Below are positions 50,958-61,867 of a stretch of 64,000 nt of DNA, piece by piece. A program made the translations under genes and the position numbers. The notes under the pieces were generated by a model. That model saw nothing but the letters and a program-made list of their open reading frames with translations. It was not told the origin of the DNA and made no database searches. Location of the stretch: contig NZ_LR594671.1 in NCBI RefSeq assembly GCF_901827185.1, forward strand, positions 4,180,001 through 4,244,000. Reading direction: 5' to 3'. This DNA comes from Variovorax sp. PBL-E5. Its GTDB lineage: Bacteria > Pseudomonadota > Gammaproteobacteria > Burkholderiales > Burkholderiaceae_C. How positions within the stretch are numbered: position 1 is the first letter of the stretch; each line of letters opens with the position of its first letter.

Positions 50958-50990
50958 AAAAAACCCGCCAGCATGTGTCGGCGGCGGGTT
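50958..50990 (-). terminator. Intrinsic terminator after rarA
   Basis: Read on the minus strand, an 8-bp stem AACCCGCC/GGCGGGTT (50983-50990 with 50962-50969) is followed by a run of six T (50963-50958). It lies after rarA and before livH, separating the ftsK-lolA-rarA transcript from the liv operon. Confidence 0.85.
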
Positions 50991-51114
50991 TGTGGGCGGG
51001 ATTGTAGTCACGCGGGCGCGCCAATCCGGTGCCCAAACGACGGGGTTTTCCCGCTGGCGCAAGGCGCGCCGGCGATGGCGGTGCAAGCCGATATCGGCGA
51101 GCGGAGCCTGCGTA

Positions 51115-52416
51115 TCAGCCGCCGGTGTCGGCGTTGCGCTTTCGCAGTTCGCGTAGCTTCTCCGCAATGCGGATTTCGAGGCCGCGCTCGACCGGCCGAT
51201 AGAAGGGCTGCGGTTCGAGGCCGTCGGGCATGTAGCGCTCGCCGGCCGCGAAGCCGCCCTCCTCGTCGTGCGCGTAGCGGTAGCCCTTGCCGTAGTCGAG
51301 TTGCTTCATCAGCTTCGTTGGCGCATTGCGCAGATGCATGGGCACCGGCCGCGTGCCGTCGGACTTGATGAGTGCGCGGACCTCGTTGTAAGCCTTGTAA
51401 ACCGCGTTCGACTTGGGCGCGATCGCGAGGTAGACCACGCATTCGGCGAGTGCCAGTTCGCCCTCGGGCGTGCCGAGGCGCTCGTACACCTCGGCGGCAT
51501 CGAGCGCGAGCCGCAGTGCGCGCGGGTCGGCCAGGCCGATGTCCTCGCTGGCCATGCGCACCAGCCGGCGCGCCATGTAGCGCGGGTCGGCGCCGCCGTC
51601 GAGCATGCGCACGAACCAGTAGAGCGACGCGTCGGGATCGCTGCCGCGCACGGATTTGTGCAGCGCGGAGATGGTGTCGTAGAACTGCTCGCCGCCCTTG
51701 TCGTAGCGGCGCATGCGCTCGCCCAGGACGCGCAGCAGCCATTCATCGGTGATGGGGTCGAGCTTCTCGGCGCCGGCTGCGACGGCGAGCGTCTCGAGAG
51801 TGTTGAGCAGCCGCCGCGCGTCGCCGTCCGCATAGGCCACGAGCCGGTCGATGGCCGGCGCATCGATGGCAGGCACGGCCTGGATGGCCTGGGCGCGCGC
51901 CACGATCTGCTTCAGGTCGCCTTCGTCGAGCGGCTGCAGCACGTAGACCGCCGCGCGCGACAGCAGCGCCGAATTGACCTCGAAGGACGGGTTCTCGGTG
52001 GTCGCGCCGATGAAGGTGAAGAGGCCCGACTCCACGTGCGGCAGGAACGCATCCTGCTGGCTCTTGTTGAAGCGGTGGACCTCGTCGACGAAGACGATGG
52101 TGCGGCGCTGCTCCAGCCCATCGCGTGCGGCCGTCGCGCGTTCGACCGCCTCACGGATGTCCTTCACGCCGCCGAGCACCGCGCTGATGCTGAGGAACTG
52201 CGCATCGAAGGCATCGGCCATCAGGCGCGCGATGGTGGTCTTGCCGGTGCCGGGCGGGCCCCAGAGGATGCACGAGTGCGGCTGCCCCGACTCGAAGGCG
52301 ATGCGCAGCGGCATGCCGGGGCCGAGCAGCTGCTGCTGGCCGATGACCTCGCCCAGGGTCTTGGGACGCAGGCGTTCGGCCAGGGGTTGGTGGGCAGGTG
52401 CGGCCACGGGCGGCAT
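51115..52416 (-). CDS. rarA: Replication-associated recombination protein A
   Basis: A 433-residue AAA+ ATPase (RarA/MgsA) that acts at stalled replication forks with SSB. It begins HQPLAERLRPKTLGEVIGQQQLLG. Walker A is GPPGTGKTT, Walker B is TIVFVDEVHRFN, and sensor I is GATTENPSFEVN. The C-terminal tetramerisation domain (RDYGKGYRYAHDEEGG-like; here LDYGKGYRYAHDEEGGFAAG) is intact. It follows lolA by 31 bp in the common ftsK-lolA-rarA order. Confidence 0.96.
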   Translation of the reverse strand: MPPVAAPAHQPLAERLRPKTLGEVIGQQQLLGPGMPLRIAFESGQPHSCILWGPPGTGKTTIARLMADAFDAQFLSISAVLGGVKDIREAVERATAARDGLEQRRTIVFVDEVHRFNKSQQDAFLPHVESGLFTFIGATTENPSFEVNSALLSRAAVYVLQPLDEGDLKQIVARAQAIQAVPAIDAPAIDRLVAYADGDARRLLNTLETLAVAAGAEKLDPITDEWLLRVLGERMRRYDKGGEQFYDTISALHKSVRGSDPDASLYWFVRMLDGGADPRYMARRLVRMASEDIGLADPRALRLALDAAEVYERLGTPEGELALAECVVYLAIAPKSNAVYKAYNEVRALIKSDGTRPVPMHLRNAPTKLMKQLDYGKGYRYAHDEEGGFAAGERYMPDGLEPQPFYRPVERGLEIRIAEKLRELRKRNADTGG

Positions 52417-52447
52417 CCTCAGCGAAGACCGTTCGGCCGCGAGGCGC

Positions 52448-53092
52448 TCACTCGCGCAGCACGTCCGCGCCGGCCGGCGCCTTGAACGAGAAGGTGCCGG
52501 CGGGCAGCGCAGGATTGACTTCGACCTTGCTGAACTTCAGCACCGAGCGCTGGCCGAAGTTGTCGAGGATCTCGAGCGCGGCGAGTGCATCGCCCTGGAA
52601 GCCGATCTGGACGCTCTGCAGCTGGCCGTCCTTGTTCTTCGGCGTGGCCTTCACCCATTGCAGGCCGTCGCGCTCGGGCGCAGCCTCGAGCGTGAAATCG
52701 GCCTGCAGGGCACGCAGGTCGGGCGCGGCGGCGATCAGCGCGGCCGGCGTCGAGCCCAATGCCTGCGACTGCTTGCGCTGCGTGACCTGGTTCAAATCGG
52801 CGTCGTAGAGCCAGAGCGTCCGGCCATCGGCGACGATGCTCTGGGCGAAAGGTTTCTTGTAATCGAACTTGAACTTGCCGGGACGCTGGAATTCGAAGGT
52901 GCCGCTCGACACCTTGTCACGCGAGGCCTGGCCGTCCTTGGACGGCGCCGTCACGGTCTGCGTGAACTCGGCACGGCCCGATTTGGCGGTCTTCACAAAG
53001 GCTTCGAGGCTTTCCATGCCGCCGGCCCACGCGCCGCCGGCCAGCGCGGCGAGCATCGCAGCGGCCATCCACTTCTTCATCATCATCGACAT
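52448..53092 (-). CDS. lolA: Outer-membrane lipoprotein carrier protein LolA
   Basis: A 214-residue periplasmic chaperone that takes lipoproteins from LolCDE to LolB. The signal peptide is MMKKWMAAAMLAALAGGAWA. The mature part has the family pattern SGRAEFTQTV, SSGTFEFQRPGKFKFDYKKPF, and DGRTLWLYDADLNQVT. Several ATGs lie close together at the start; the exact one does not change the signal peptide. It starts 1 bp after the ftsK stop, so the two are coupled. Confidence 0.94.
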   Translation of the reverse strand: MSMMMKKWMAAAMLAALAGGAWAGGMESLEAFVKTAKSGRAEFTQTVTAPSKDGQASRDKVSSGTFEFQRPGKFKFDYKKPFAQSIVADGRTLWLYDADLNQVTQRKQSQALGSTPAALIAAAPDLRALQADFTLEAAPERDGLQWVKATPKNKDGQLQSVQIGFQGDALAALEILDNFGQRSVLKFSKVEVNPALPAGTFSFKAPAGADVLRE

Positions 53093-53093
53093 G

Positions 53094-55481
53094 TCATTCC
53101 GTTCTCGAAGGAACCAGGATCTCGCGCTGGCCGCTGCCGCTCATCGCGCTCACCAGCCCGGCGTTCTCCATGTCCTCGACCAGGCGCGCGGCGCGGTTGT
53201 AGCCGATCTTGAGATGGCGCTGCACGAGCGAGATGCTGGCCTTGCGGTTCTTGAGCACGACCTCGACCGCCTGGTCGTACATCGGATCCTTTTCACCGCC
53301 GTCGCTGCCGCCCTCGCCGAGCAGGTCGCCATCGCCGTCCACGGTGCCACCTTCGAGCACGCCTTCGATGTAGTCCGGTTCCCCTTGCGACTTGAGGTAG
53401 GCGACGACACGGTGCACCTCTTCGTCGCTCACGAAGGCGCCGTGCACGCGCACGGGCAGCCCGGTGCCGCTGGGCATGTAGAGCATGTCGCCCATGCCGA
53501 GCAGCGCCTCGGCGCCCATCTGGTCGAGGATGGTGCGCGAGTCGATCTTGCTGGACACCTGGAAGGCAATGCGCGTCGGGATGTTGGCCTTGATGAGGCC
53601 GGTGATGACGTCGACGCTGGGCCGCTGCGTGGCGAGGATCAGGTGGATGCCGGCCGCACGGGCCTTCTGCGCGAGGCGGGCGATGAGTTCCTCGATCTTC
53701 TTGCCGACCACCATCATCAGGTCGGCGAGCTCGTCGATCACGACCACGATGTGCGGCTCACGCCCGAGCGGTTCGGGGCTGTCGGGCGTGAGACTGAAGG
53801 GGTTGTAGATGAACTCCTCGCGTGCCTTGGCCTCGTCGATCTTGACGTTGTAGCCCGCGAGGTTGCGCACGCCCAGCTTGCTCATGAGCTTGTAGCGGCG
53901 CTCCATCTCGGCCACGCACCAGTTGAGGCCGTGGGCGGCCTGGCGCATGTCGGTGACCACCGGCGCGAGCAGGTGCGGAATGCCTTCGTAGACCGACATC
54001 TCGAGCATCTTGGGATCGATCATCAGCAGCCGGACGTCGCGCGCCTCGGCCTTGTACAGCAGGCTCAGGATCATCGCGTTGATGCCGACCGACTTGCCCG
54101 AACCCGTGGTGCCCGCGACCAGCACGTGCGGCATCTTCGCAAGATCGGCCACCACCGGGTTGCCGACGATGTCCTTGCCGAGGCCCATGGTGAGCATCGA
54201 CTTGCCTTCGTTGTAGATCTGCGAGCCGAGGATTTCGCTGAGCTTGATCGACTGCCGCTTGGCATTGGGCAGTTCGAGCGCCATGAAATTCTTGCCGGGA
54301 ATGGTCTCGACCACGCGGATCGACACCAGCGAGAGCGAGCGTGCGAGGTCTTTCGCGAGGTTGACGATCTGCGAGCCCTTGACGCCGGTGGCCGGTTCGA
54401 TCTCGTAGCGCGTGATCACCGGACCGGGCGAAGCGAGCACCACGCGGACCTCGACGCCGAAGTCCTTGAGCTTCTTCTCGATCAGGCGCGAGGTCATCTC
54501 CAGCGTGTCGGCCGAAACGGTCTCCTGGCGCGTCTGCGCGGCGTCGAGCAGGTCGACCTGCGGCAGCTTGCTGTCGGGCAGTTCGCGGAACAGCGGCTTC
54601 TGGCGTTCCTTGGCGACGCGGTCGCTGCGCGGCACCTCGGCCAGGGCGGGCTCGATCTGCACCGGCGGCGAAGGGGCGCGGCGCTTGGCGCGCGGCACGA
54701 CGCGCAGTTCTTCGTCGGGCGACTCGAGTTCGCCGCCGTGAAAGCCGGAAGCCACTTCCTCGCGTTCGCGCACGGCCTGCTTGCCCATCGCGATGTCCTG
54801 GGCGATCTCGCGCTTCTCGCGCCGCGACTCGAACAGCGAATAGACGCGCGAGCCGATGCGTTCGGCGATCTGGCTCCACGAAAAGCGGAACACCAGTGCC
54901 GAGCCGATCACGCCGCCCGCGATGGCGATCAGCGCCGAGCCGGTGAAGCCCATCCACTTCACGCTCAGCGGCCCGACGAAGTAGCCGAGGATTCCGCCGC
55001 CATGGCCGGGCAGGCGGAATTCGAGCCGGTAGAGACGCGACCATTCGAGCACCGCACTGGCACACAGCAGCAGCAGCAGGCCGAACCAGAATGCCAGGCG
55101 GCTGCGATTGAAACGGCCGCGGGGCGGCTGGTCGGCAGGCGCCGTCTCGCCGCCGCGCAGCCATCCGGCCAGCGACGACAGCCACACGCGCAGGCCGGCC
55201 GCCAGGCACCACCAGACCGAGTAGCCGGCCAGGAAATAGCTCGCATCGGCCAGCCACGCGCCGATGCGGCCGCCCCAGTTCTTGATGTCACCGCCGGTGC
55301 CCGATGTTGACCAGGCCGCATCCGAGGGCGTGAAGCTCAGCATGGCGAGCAGCCAGAACAAGAGGAGGACGAAGCCGGCGATCAGCGTGATCTCGTGCGC
55401 AAAGCGCATCGCGCGCTGCCGCACCGGCTGCGACTCGGCAGACGACGATGTCTGTTGAAGGGTATTGAGCGAGTAGGTCAT
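53094..55481 (-). CDS. ftsK: DNA translocase FtsK
   Basis: A 795-residue septal DNA pump. The N-terminus has four hydrophobic segments (first [21 protein letters not shown]). A charged linker follows, then the alpha/beta motor with Walker [17 protein letters not shown] and Walker [13 protein letters not shown]. The C-terminal gamma winged helix ([26 protein letters not shown]) reads KOPS and contacts XerD. The linker is short compared with E. coli FtsK, as is usual outside enterics. Confidence 0.96.
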   Translation of the reverse strand: MTYSLNTLQQTSSSAESQPVRQRAMRFAHEITLIAGFVLLLFWLLAMLSFTPSDAAWSTSGTGGDIKNWGGRIGAWLADASYFLAGYSVWWCLAAGLRVWLSSLAGWLRGGETAPADQPPRGRFNRSRLAFWFGLLLLLCASAVLEWSRLYRLEFRLPGHGGGILGYFVGPLSVKWMGFTGSALIAIAGGVIGSALVFRFSWSQIAERIGSRVYSLFESRREKREIAQDIAMGKQAVREREEVASGFHGGELESPDEELRVVPRAKRRAPSPPVQIEPALAEVPRSDRVAKERQKPLFRELPDSKLPQVDLLDAAQTRQETVSADTLEMTSRLIEKKLKDFGVEVRVVLASPGPVITRYEIEPATGVKGSQIVNLAKDLARSLSLVSIRVVETIPGKNFMALELPNAKRQSIKLSEILGSQIYNEGKSMLTMGLGKDIVGNPVVADLAKMPHVLVAGTTGSGKSVGINAMILSLLYKAEARDVRLLMIDPKMLEMSVYEGIPHLLAPVVTDMRQAAHGLNWCVAEMERRYKLMSKLGVRNLAGYNVKIDEAKAREEFIYNPFSLTPDSPEPLGREPHIVVVIDELADLMMVVGKKIEELIARLAQKARAAGIHLILATQRPSVDVITGLIKANIPTRIAFQVSSKIDSRTILDQMGAEALLGMGDMLYMPSGTGLPVRVHGAFVSDEEVHRVVAYLKSQGEPDYIEGVLEGGTVDGDGDLLGEGGSDGGEKDPMYDQAVEVVLKNRKASISLVQRHLKIGYNRAARLVEDMENAGLVSAMSGSGQREILVPSRTE

Positions 55482-55611
55482 GGGCGACAGGACGACCGGC
55501 CCGCGCGCGCGAGCCGATGACCTATGGAAACTACAACGAAGTCGATCGCGGCCGCGTTGTCAGGGCCGGCGACATGAAGGCCGGTGCGCTGCAGCGCCGC
55601 CGGCCGGAGAA

Positions 55612-56286
55612 TCAGGCGAGCGATGAGAGTCGTTCCTTGACGATCATCGACCCGTCGGGTTGGGTCTGCACGAAACCGCGCTCCTCGAGGTCCTTCATGA
55701 CGCGGCTCACCATTTCGCGCGAGGCGCCAACCATCTTGGCCAGATCCTGGCGCGAGATCTTGTCGCGCACCTTGAGATTGCCGGCGCCATCGTCGATCGC
55801 GAACTCGAGCAGGGAACGCGCCACGCGGCCGTAGACGTCCATCAGCGCGAGCGATTCGATCTTGCGATCCGCATGGCGCAGGCGCGCGACCAGGCCGCGC
55901 ATGATGTTGTACGACATCGAGGAATTCTCGGGCAGGCAACGCGCGAACGCCTCGCGGCCGAGCATGAGCACGTCGGTCTGCACTTCGGTGCGCACGGTCG
56001 CGGAATGCGGCTCGTCGTCGATCATGCTCATTTCCCCGATATAGTCGCCAGGCTGCAGTGTGGCGAGGATCACCTCACGGCCGCGGCTGTCGGTGCTCAT
56101 CACGCGGGCTCGCCCGGTCAGGATGATGTAGAGCGCATCGGACTTCTTGCCCTGCTCGACCACCACCTCGGCGCGCTTGAAGCGTTTCTTGATGATCGCA
56201 TCCGCAATGCTCGCGGATTGCGTTGGCGTCAACGCAGCGAACAGCGGCACGCGGCGAAGCAATTCAAGGTTGGAAAGCATCGACAT
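55612..56286 (-). CDS. Crp/Fnr-family transcriptional regulator
   Basis: A 224-residue regulator: an N-terminal cyclic-nucleotide-binding fold (GDYIGEMSMIDDEPHSATVR is the phosphate-binding cassette region) and a C-terminal winged helix with recognition segment DLAKMVGASREMVSRVMKDL. It lacks the N-terminal cysteines of Fnr, so it is not an oxygen sensor of that type; the cassette lacks the exact Crp contact set, though cAMP cannot be ruled out. It lies divergent from trxB across 166 bp and could control it or itself. Confidence 0.9.
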   Translation of the reverse strand: MSMLSNLELLRRVPLFAALTPTQSASIADAIIKKRFKRAEVVVEQGKKSDALYIILTGRARVMSTDSRGREVILATLQPGDYIGEMSMIDDEPHSATVRTEVQTDVLMLGREAFARCLPENSSMSYNIMRGLVARLRHADRKIESLALMDVYGRVARSLLEFAIDDGAGNLKVRDKISRQDLAKMVGASREMVSRVMKDLEERGFVQTQPDGSMIVKERLSSLA

Positions 56287-56431
56287 TCATCAATCCCCGA
56301 GTACCGTGCGATTCGCAAACCCATGGATTAATACAATCGCACGCATTGAAAACACCCCACGCCCGGTCTTGAACCGAACGGTGATACTCCATATCTATCA
56401 CCCTGAAAATGTACACGCTGCTGCAGCGTAA

Positions 56432-57403
<972 letters not shown>

Positions 57404-57408
57404 AGCTC

Positions 57409-57461
57409 GCCCCCAGGCTGCGCGCACTTCGTGTCGCTTCGCCTACCCCCTGCCGGGGGCA
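57409..57461 (+). repeat. Dispersed GC-rich repeat with CACTTCGTGTC core, copy 2
   Basis: It shares with 37213-37261 (opposite orientation) the core cacttcgtgtc and C-rich arms, here ending ccccctgccgggggc, a small hairpin. It lies directly after trxB. The remaining sequence up to the rpmB promoter shows no gene. Confidence 0.7.
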
Positions 57462-57545
57462 ACACCGGCGGACCGGCTGAGCCGGATCCGCGGTGTTTCA
57501 CCAACGGGCCTGACTGCGCCGGCCGTAGCTGCATGACGGGTCGGC

Positions 57546-57551
57546 TATAAT
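57546..57551 (+). promoter_or_regulatory. Probable rpmB-rpmG promoter -10
   Basis: A perfect TATAAT lies about 146 bp before the rpmB ATG. No strong -35 is visible at 16-18 bp spacing, so the match rests on the -10 alone. Bases 57552-57697 would be a leader without a detectable gene. Confidence 0.5.
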
Positions 57552-57697
57552 CTTTGGCTTTGCTGAATCTGGCGCCTTGGTGCGTCCCGGCAAGTCGGGG
57601 TACCGCCACCCGTTTCTGGCGAGGTCAAGCTGCAAACCACCCCGAACGCCCACAGCGTTCCGTCAAAGGTGCCAGCTGTTCAAGAAAGAGTGTCCTC

Positions 57698-57931
57698 ATG
57701 GCACGCGTATGCGAAGTAACGGGCAAGGGCCCGATGGTCGGAAACAACGTTTCCCACGCCAACAACAAAACCAAGCGCCGGTTCCTGCCGAACCTGCAAT
57801 ACCGTCGTTTCTGGGTCGAGACCGAAAACCGCTGGGTTCGCCTGCGTGTTTCGAGCGCCGCATTGCGGCTGATCGACAAGAACGGCATCGACGCCGTGCT
57901 CGCAGACATGCGCGCACGCGGCCAAGCCTAA
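57698..57931 (+). CDS. rpmB: 50S ribosomal protein L28
   Basis: A 77-residue ribosomal protein: [31 protein letters not shown] is the L28 signature, with the conserved [16 protein letters not shown] end. The start at 57698 is set by family alignment; the in-frame upstream extension is leader. rpmG follows after 11 bp. Confidence 0.98.
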   Translation: MARVCEVTGKGPMVGNNVSHANNKTKRRFLPNLQYRRFWVETENRWVRLRVSSAALRLIDKNGIDAVLADMRARGQA

Positions 57932-57942
57932 GGAGCTGAATC

Positions 57943-58116
57943 ATGGCAACGAGCAAAGGCGGACGCGAAAAGATCAAGCTGGAATCCACCGCGGGTACCG
58001 GCCACTTCTATACCACCAGCAAAAACAAGAAGACGATGCCTGAAAAGATGTCGATCATGAAGTTCGACCCCAAGGCACGCAAGCACGTCGAATACAAGGA
58101 AATCAAGCTGAAGTAA
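57943..58116 (+). CDS. rpmG: 50S ribosomal protein L33
   Basis: A 57-residue ribosomal protein: [20 protein letters not shown], then [16 protein letters not shown] and [18 protein letters not shown]. It is the cysteine-free form of L33 (no CxxC pairs), so it needs no zinc. An AAGGAG ribosome site lies 7 bp before the ATG. The gene is short and easily missed by length cut-offs. Confidence 0.98.
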   Translation: MATSKGGREKIKLESTAGTGHFYTTSKNKKTMPEKMSIMKFDPKARKHVEYKEIKLK

Positions 58117-58136
58117 TTCGGCTGGCTCCAATAAAA

Positions 58137-58164
58137 AAACCCGCTGAGATCCAGCGGGTTTTTT
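58137..58164 (+). terminator. Intrinsic terminator after rpmBG (bidirectional)
   Basis: A 10-bp stem AAACCCGCTG/CAGCGGGTTT (58137-58146 with 58152-58161) is followed by T-rich sequence on plus, and preceded by seven A, so it can also end minus-strand transcripts coming from the desaturase gene. Confidence 0.92.
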
Positions 58165-58207
58165 ATTGTCCGCCACGTTCGTGGCCGGCGAAGCCTGGGG
58201 GCGAGCG

Positions 58208-59422
58208 TCAAGCTCTTGCGGAACGCAGACGGGTGGAAAACTCCCGCAAGCCGGCGATGCCACTGGCTTCCGCCCGATGGCACCAGGCGGCCAGATCGGC
58301 CGCCAGCTGCTCGCGCGATTGCGAGGTGTTGAGCCACAGCTGCCGCAGCTCTTCGCGCATCGTCACCATCTTGTCGAGCACCGGGTGGGCGGCACGTGCC
58401 TGCACCAGGTGCGAACGCGCGGCTGCGGGCACCTTGTCGTCGTCGCGGTGCAGCCAGCGCTTGGCGGCCTTCAGCACCGACAGGTCGGCGCCCTTGGCCT
58501 TGAGCTGCGCCAGTTCGCCCTTGGTGGTGCGGCGCATTTCACGCGCATAGCGCGCCATGACTTCGTAGCGGTTGGCGATGACGGCCTCGAGGGTCTGCGC
58601 GTCGGCCACCGGCTGGATATCGCCGATCTGCAGCTTCGGCGGCACCTTCTTGACCTTGGCCCAGCCGATCTTCTGCATCATGCAGATGTAGATCCAGCCG
58701 ATGTCGAATTCGTACTTCTTGACCGAGAACTTCGCCGAGGTCGGATAGGTGTGGTGATTGTTGTGCAGCTCTTCGCCACCGATGATCACGCCCCAGGGCG
58801 ATACGTTGCGGCTCGCGTCGGGTGCCTCGAAATTGCGATAGCCCCAGTAATGCCCGATGCCGTTGATGATGCCGGCCGCGGTGATCGGGATCCAGAGCAT
58901 CTGGACCGCCCAGACCGCCATGCCGAGCGCACCGAAGAGCGCCAGGTTGATGATCAGCATCAGGCCCACGCCCTGCCAGCTGTAGCGCTCGTACAGATTG
59001 CGCTCGAGCCAGTCGTCCGGCGTGCCGTGGCCGTAGCGCTCCATCGTTTCCTTGTTCTTCGACTCGGCGCGATACAGCTCGGCGCCGCGCCACAGCACTT
59101 CGTCGATGCCCTTGACCTGCGGGCTGTGCGGGTCTTCCTCGGTTTCGCATTTGGCGTGGTGCTTGCGATGGATCGCCACCCATTCCTTGGTGACCATGCC
59201 GGTCCCGAGCCAAAGCCAGAAACGGAAGAAATGCGAGGGAATCGGGCCGAGGTCCATGGCCCGGTGCGTTTGCGTGCGGTGCAGGAAGATCGTGACCGCC
59301 GCGATCGTGATGTGCGTGGTGACAAGCGTGTACAGCACGACCTGCCACCAGGTGAGATCCCATAAGCCGTGTCCGAGCCAGTCGATGGCCGCGCTCAGAA
59401 CGGCAGAGTCAGGGGGCAACAT
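58208..59422 (-). CDS. Membrane fatty acid desaturase (delta-9 type)
   Basis: A 404-residue acyl-lipid or acyl-CoA desaturase. The three histidine boxes of the diiron site are present: HRTQTHR (48-54), HRKHH (85-89) and HNNHH near residue 220. Hydrophobic segments around them (VVLYTLVTTHITIAAVTIFL; LMLIINLALFGALGMAVWAV) fit the usual four-helix topology. It introduces a double bond into membrane fatty acids, commonly as a response to cold. The C-terminal 120 residues are soluble and helical. Confidence 0.92.
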   Translation of the reverse strand: MLPPDSAVLSAAIDWLGHGLWDLTWWQVVLYTLVTTHITIAAVTIFLHRTQTHRAMDLGPIPSHFFRFWLWLGTGMVTKEWVAIHRKHHAKCETEEDPHSPQVKGIDEVLWRGAELYRAESKNKETMERYGHGTPDDWLERNLYERYSWQGVGLMLIINLALFGALGMAVWAVQMLWIPITAAGIINGIGHYWGYRNFEAPDASRNVSPWGVIIGGEELHNNHHTYPTSAKFSVKKYEFDIGWIYICMMQKIGWAKVKKVPPKLQIGDIQPVADAQTLEAVIANRYEVMARYAREMRRTTKGELAQLKAKGADLSVLKAAKRWLHRDDDKVPAAARSHLVQARAAHPVLDKMVTMREELRQLWLNTSQSREQLAADLAAWCHRAEASGIAGLREFSTRLRSARA

Positions 59423-59553
59423 TGAGTTCGGTACTCCATGGCCGCACGAAGGTGCAGCCTTCAGGTAATCAGCAATTTTAAAGGTTCGGCCCCGAAAAGG
59501 GGTCTAAATCCTTGATCGATTGTGAGTTTTCCCCCTTCTTTGGGGCCGCGCCC

Positions 59554-60825
59554 CTACTTCCGGTTCCACACGGCGGCAAAGAAGCCGTCGGTGGCGTGGC
59601 GGTGTGGCCAGAGCCGCAGGTAGCGCGTGCCGGCGTCACCGCCCGCGCACAGGCCTTCGGCGGCAGCCACCTTGAGGCCGGTCAGCAGCGGCGCGACCTC
59701 CTGAACCTCGAAATCGGGGTTCGCGGCGCCAAAGGTCTCGGCAATGGCTTCGTTTTCTTCCGGCAGCAGGCTGCAGGTCGCATAAACCAACCGGCCACCG
59801 GCTTTCACGAGGCGCGAGGCGCTCTGCAGGATGGCGGTCTGCTTGGCGGTCAACTCCTGGACCGACTGCGGCGACTGGCGCCATTTCAGGTCGGGATTGC
59901 GCCGCAGCGTGCCGAGGCCCGAACAGGGCGCATCGACCAGCACGCGGTCGATCTTGCCCGCCAGCCGCTTGACCCGGTCGTCGCGCTCATGGGCGATCGC
60001 GGCGGGATGGACGTTCGAGAGCTTGCTGCGCGCCAGGCGGGGCTTGAGCGCATCGAGCCGGTGGCCGGACGTGTCGAAGGCATAGAGCCGGCCCGTGTTG
60101 CGCATCGTGGCGCCGATCGCCAGTGTCTTGCCGCCTGCACCGGCGCAAAAATCCACCACCATTTCACCGCGCTTGGCGTCGAGCACCAGTGCGAGCAGCT
60201 GGGAGCCTTCGTCCTGGACCTCGACCGCGCCGCGCACGAAGGCATCGAGCTTGGTGAGGGCCGGCTTGCCTTCGATGCGAAGTCCCCAGGGCGAGAACGG
60301 CGTCGCTGCGGCCGGGATGGCGGCCTGCGCAAGTTCCTTCTGCACGTCGGGGCGCTTGTCGGTGAGCGCGTTGACGCGCAGGTCGAGCGGTGCCGGCTGT
60401 TGCAGGCTGCGCACCAGCGGCCAGAACTCGGCGCCGAGTTGCGCCTTGAGCGGCGCCACCAGCCATTCCGGCAGGTTGTGGCGGTGGCGTTCGAGGAGAT
60501 CGTCCTCCTTGACGCCGTCGCAGTTGTCGAGCCAGCGCTTCTCTGTATCGTTGAGCGCGCTCTTGAGGAAATCGCGCGGGCCGTGAAAGCCCAGAATGGC
60601 CATGCGCCGCTCCTTCGACCCGCTGCCCGAGGGCGACAGGTGATCGAACAGCAGCTTCTTGCGCAGCACGGTGTAGACCGTCTCGGCCAGCGTGGCACGC
60701 TCGCGCGGCCCCAGCTCGCGGTGGTCGCGAAAGAAGCGGGAAACGACCTGATCGGCAGGATGATCGAATTTGAGGACCAGGCCGACCAAATCGGCGCAGG
60801 CCTCGAGCAGGGCTTTGGGGTGCAT
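59554..60825 (-). CDS. 16S rRNA m5C methyltransferase, RsmB-like
   Basis: A 423-residue RsmB/Nop2-type methyltransferase. A NusB-like N-terminal helical domain (about 1-60) precedes the SAM fold. The SAM motif is VVDFCAGAGGKTLAIG, and the two catalytic cysteines lie in DAPCSGLGTLRRNPD and YATCSLLPEEN, as in all m5C RNA methyltransferases. Members methylate C967 of 16S rRNA, but a related target cannot be excluded. I start at MHPKALLEACADL (60825); the longer in-frame reading overlaps the DUF1653 gene. Confidence 0.88.
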   Translation of the reverse strand: MHPKALLEACADLVGLVLKFDHPADQVVSRFFRDHRELGPRERATLAETVYTVLRKKLLFDHLSPSGSGSKERRMAILGFHGPRDFLKSALNDTEKRWLDNCDGVKEDDLLERHRHNLPEWLVAPLKAQLGAEFWPLVRSLQQPAPLDLRVNALTDKRPDVQKELAQAAIPAAATPFSPWGLRIEGKPALTKLDAFVRGAVEVQDEGSQLLALVLDAKRGEMVVDFCAGAGGKTLAIGATMRNTGRLYAFDTSGHRLDALKPRLARSKLSNVHPAAIAHERDDRVKRLAGKIDRVLVDAPCSGLGTLRRNPDLKWRQSPQSVQELTAKQTAILQSASRLVKAGGRLVYATCSLLPEENEAIAETFGAANPDFEVQEVAPLLTGLKVAAAEGLCAGGDAGTRYLRLWPHRHATDGFFAAVWNRK

Positions 60826-60900
60826 GCCCCATTGTCTCAGCGGCGGCGCCCTGCCAGTCCCGGCCTCCCAGCCTCGAACCCTTCGAAAGAATCGACCCCC

Positions 60901-61137
60901 ATGAAAGACGACGACCTCCCTCCCCTGATCGAAACGCCGCCCGGCCGCTACCGCCATTACAAAGGCGGCGAGTACGAAGTGCTCGGCACCGTTCGCCACA
61001 GCGAGACGCTGGAACCGATGACCTTGTACCGCGCGCTCTATGGCCAGCGCGGCCTCTGGGTGCGGCCTGCGGCGATGTTCGGCGAGACCGTGGACATCGA
61101 TGGCCTTCGGCGCCCGCGATTCGTCAAGCTGGCGTAG
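60901..61137 (+). CDS. DUF1653 protein
   Basis: A 78-residue protein: PPGRYRHYKGGEYEVLGTVRHSETLEPMTLYRALYG, then GLWVRPAAMFGETVDIDG, match the small DUF1653 family, a compact beta fold with no established function. It overlaps purN on the other strand by 14 bp. It is divergent from the rsmB-like gene. Confidence 0.88.
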   Translation: MKDDDLPPLIETPPGRYRHYKGGEYEVLGTVRHSETLEPMTLYRALYGQRGLWVRPAAMFGETVDIDGLRRPRFVKLA

Positions 61138-61723
61138 CAGGCGCAGGTCGCGCCAGCCATGCCGCGATCGCCTGCGGGTAAACCCGATGCTCGTGCGCCA
61201 GCACACGGGCCGCGAGCGTATCGGCCGTGTCGTCCGGCATCACCGGCACCGCCGCCTGCGCCAGGATCGGGCCGTGATCGAGTTCGACCGTGACCTCGTG
61301 CACCGTCAACCCCGCCACGCGGCAGCCCGCCTCGATGGCGCGCTGATGAGTACGCAATCCGGGAAAGGCCGGCAGCAGCGACGGATGGATGTTGAGAAGC
61401 CGGCCTTCGTAGTGCGCGACAAAGGCCGGCGTGAGGATGCGCATGAATCCCGCGAGCACCACCAGCGTCGGCGCCTGGGCGTCGATCGCCCGCGCCAGCG
61501 CGCCATCGAAGGCCTCGCGGGTATCGAAATCCTTGTGCGCGACCACCTCTGTCGCAATGCCCTGCGCGCGCGCGATGGCCAGGCCCGCGGCATCGGCCTT
61601 GTTGCTGATGACGGCAGCGATGCGCGCATCGAAACGCCGAGCCCAGCCCTCGCGCTCCGCGGCGCGCACGATGGCAGCCATGTTGGAGCCGCTGCCGGAG
61701 ATCAGGATCACGATGTTCTTCAT
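61124..61723 (-). CDS. purN: Phosphoribosylglycinamide formyltransferase
   Basis: A 199-residue GAR transformylase of purine synthesis, using 10-formyl-THF. It starts MKNIVILISGSGSNMAAIV (substrate phosphate loop). The catalytic Asn-His are in NIHPSLLPAFPG and the Asp in VTVELDHGPILAQ. AGFMRIL and the length are normal. Start at 61723; the longer frame upstream is a shadow of the dehydrogenase gene. Confidence 0.96.
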   Translation of the reverse strand: MKNIVILISGSGSNMAAIVRAAEREGWARRFDARIAAVISNKADAAGLAIARAQGIATEVVAHKDFDTREAFDGALARAIDAQAPTLVVLAGFMRILTPAFVAHYEGRLLNIHPSLLPAFPGLRTHQRAIEAGCRVAGLTVHEVTVELDHGPILAQAAVPVMPDDTADTLAARVLAHEHRVYPQAIAAWLARPAPATPA

Positions 61724-61867
61724 ATGGGAGGCGGGATTATCCGTGTCCGTCCTGGTCACGCCGTTTGTCGCGGCGCGGACAGCCTTCTTTCGCACGACCG
61801 TGCTAAAACCGGCCATTCCCAAAGACACGCCGCAGGCGCGGCGTTCGATCAACACAGCGAGGCACGC